Shown piece after piece: positions 3,995 through 5,185 of a stretch of DNA of 5,185 nt; the first letter of the stretch is position 1, and each line of letters begins with the position of its first letter. A program made the position numbers and the translations under genes. The stretch spans positions 1 through 5,185 of the forward strand of contig SKXI01000148.1 of NCBI GenBank assembly GCA_007128515.1, in the 5' to 3' direction. Below the pieces are notes generated by a model. The model was not told where the DNA came from, did no database searches, and was given only the letters and a program-made list of their open reading frames with translations. This stretch comes from Halococcaceae archaeon (GTDB lineage: Archaea; Halobacteriota; Halobacteria; Halobacteriales; Halalkalicoccaceae).

Positions 3995-5185
3995 GTGACC
4001 GACGACCTCTCCGCCGACGAGTTCCACGACGCCCTCCAGGCGCTTCGGACGCCCGTAGCGACCGCGAGCGAGGTCGCCCGCGCGATCGGCTGCACCCAGG
4101 AGGAGGCCGACCGCGCGCTCGCGACGCTCGTCGATGCGGGTCGGGTCGGCCGGCGCGACGTCGGGACCGATCCCGTCGTCTTCTACCCCGTGACCTGGGA
4201 CTCGCAGGTCGAACGCGAGCGCGTCGTCGTCTTCCCCGAGCGCCGGGAGGTGGTCGTCTCGCACCCGACGCAGTTCACCCGGGCGCGTCTGGCCGGCTTC
4301 GCCTACCTCGTGGACACGAACCGCTCGGGCGACTACCTCTACCGGATCAGGGAAGAGGACGTCTGGGGGACGCCACACGGCGACCTCGACTCGCTCCTCT
4401 CGACCGTTCGCGACGTCCTCGGCGAGCGTTCTCCCCACTTGGAGGAGTGGATCGAGCGGCAGTACAAACGCGCCAGGCAGTTCACCCTCCGGACGCACGC
4501 GGACGGATACACAGTGCTGGAGGCCGACAGCGAGAGCCTGATGGGCAACGTCGCCCGGCGCGTGCTCGACGAGGACCAGCTCCACGCGCCGATCTCGGAC
4601 ACCGAGAGCTGGGTTCGCGAGGGTTCGGAGGCCGAGATCAAACGGATCCTCTACGAGGAGGGCTACCCCGTCCGCGACGACCGGGATCTCGACCCCGGCG
4701 ACGCGCTCGACGTCTCGCTCTCGCTCCCCCTCCGGGAGTACCAGCGTGACTGGGTCGAGCGGTTCGTCGAGGGGGGATCGGGCGTGCTCGTCGGCCCGCC
4801 GGGCAGCGGGAAGACCGTCGCCGCGATGGGCGCGATGGAGGCCATCGGTGGCGAGACGCTGATCCTCGTCCCGTCGCGCGAACTCGCGGCCCAGTGGCGG
4901 ACCGCGCTCTCCGCGCACACCTCGCTCGACGAGGAAGCGATCGGCGAGTACCACGGCGGTGAGAAGGAGATCCGACCGGTGACGGTCGCCACCTACCAGA
5001 CGGCGGGGATGGACCGGCATCGAGGGCTGTTCGACTCGCGGCGGTGGGGGCTGATCGTCTACGACGAGGCACACCACATCCCGGCGCCGATCTTCCGGAC
5101 GAGCGCGCAGCTCCAGTCGAAACACCGGCTCGGGCTGACGGCGACCCCCGTCAGGGAGTCCGAGGACGAACGCGAGATATTCACG
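3995..5185 (+). CDS. rad25: XPB/Rad25-type DEAH superfamily 2 helicase, N-terminal 397 residues (runs off the window)
   Basis: The frame is open from GTG 3995 to the last base. Residues 1-60 look like a winged helix (LRTPVATASEVARAIG, then EADRALATLVDAGRVGRR and a wing). Residues 65-255 form a less conserved region that may hold the damage-recognition part of archaeal XPB. The first motor domain follows: LREYQRDW before the ATP site, motif I GPPGSGKT (267-274, Lys273), motif Ia LVPSRELAAQW, motif II DEAH (357-360) and motif III LTATP (381-385). Family members are ATP-driven 3'-5' DNA helicases, paired in several archaea with the nuclease Bax1; a repair role is inferred. Where XPB proteins usually have Arg-Glu-Asp after motif III, this one reads Arg-Glu-Ser (387-389). 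The second motor domain lies beyond the window. Confidence 0.9.
   Translation, partial: MTDDLSADEFHDALQALRTPVATASEVARAIGCTQEEADRALATLVDAGRVGRRDVGTDPVVFYPVTWDSQVERERVVVFPERREVVVSHPTQFTRARLAGFAYLVDTNRSGDYLYRIREEDVWGTPHGDLDSLLSTVRDVLGERSPHLEEWIERQYKRARQFTLRTHADGYTVLEADSESLMGNVARRVLDEDQLHAPISDTESWVREGSEAEIKRILYEEGYPVRDDRDLDPGDALDVSLSLPLREYQRDWVERFVEGGSGVLVGPPGSGKTVAAMGAMEAIGGETLILVPSRELAAQWRTALSAHTSLDEEAIGEYHGGEKEIRPVTVATYQTAGMDRHRGLFDSRRWGLIVYDEAHHIPAPIFRTSAQLQSKHRLGLTATPVRESEDEREIFT

Noticed and set aside
3988..4749. A 253-codon plus-strand frame in the region of the helicase.
   Set aside because: It is a shadow of the helicase, whose frame (start 3995) carries all the helicase motifs; this one is Arg- and Pro-rich without motifs.
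2516..5125. An 869-codon open frame on the minus strand spanning the aminotransferase and the antisense of the helicase.
   Set aside because: It is out of frame with the clear aminotransferase and opposite to the helicase, is extremely rich in Arg, Ala and Gly, and shows no domain. GC-rich haloarchaeal DNA commonly leaves stop-free shadow frames.

Overview
The window reads as haloarchaeal chromosome. The DNA is very GC-rich, every gene encodes an acidic protein full of Asp and Glu, and starts lie about 25 bases downstream of TATA-like boxes, as in leaderless haloarchaeal transcripts. An archaeal-type ubiquitin-like modifier (SAMP family) and an archaeal XPB/Rad25-type helicase fit this. The genus cannot be fixed from the sequence; a GH68 fructosyltransferase is known from Halalkalicoccus, which is only a weak hint.

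Layout from left to right. Bases 1-250 hold no convincing gene. They contain four copies of one ~15-20 base motif in alternating orientation, forming two concentric palindromes of about 80 bp (10-90 and 172-251); the last copy runs into the stop codon of the next gene. Bases 251-1531 (minus) encode a complete GH68 fructosyltransferase (levansucrase/inulosucrase type) with its catalytic triad and no signal peptide. An 81-bp divergent promoter region follows, with one TATA-like box for each direction.

Bases 1613-2519 (plus) are a tight three-gene operon joined by ATGA and TGATG overlaps: a SAMP3/MoaD-like beta-grasp modifier whose Gly-Gly is followed by Glu-Arg, a small protein resembling the C-terminal domain of the Thermus MoaD-related fusion protein and itself ending in Gly-Gly, and an unrecognised 121-residue protein with three clustered cysteines. 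The overlaps suggest that the three are made together and may work together in sulfur transfer or protein modification (inference).

Bases 2491-3912 (minus) encode a class III PLP-dependent aminotransferase of the 2,4-diaminobutyrate/GABA group. Its 3' end overlaps the operon tail-to-tail by 29 bp. After an 82-bp divergent gap, base 3995 to the window edge (plus) encodes the first 397 residues of an XPB/Rad25-type superfamily 2 helicase with an N-terminal winged-helix-like segment; it is cut only by the window boundary. No rRNA, tRNA, CRISPR array or recognisable transposase is present. The two most unusual things are the palindrome cluster at the left end and the split modifier operon in the middle.
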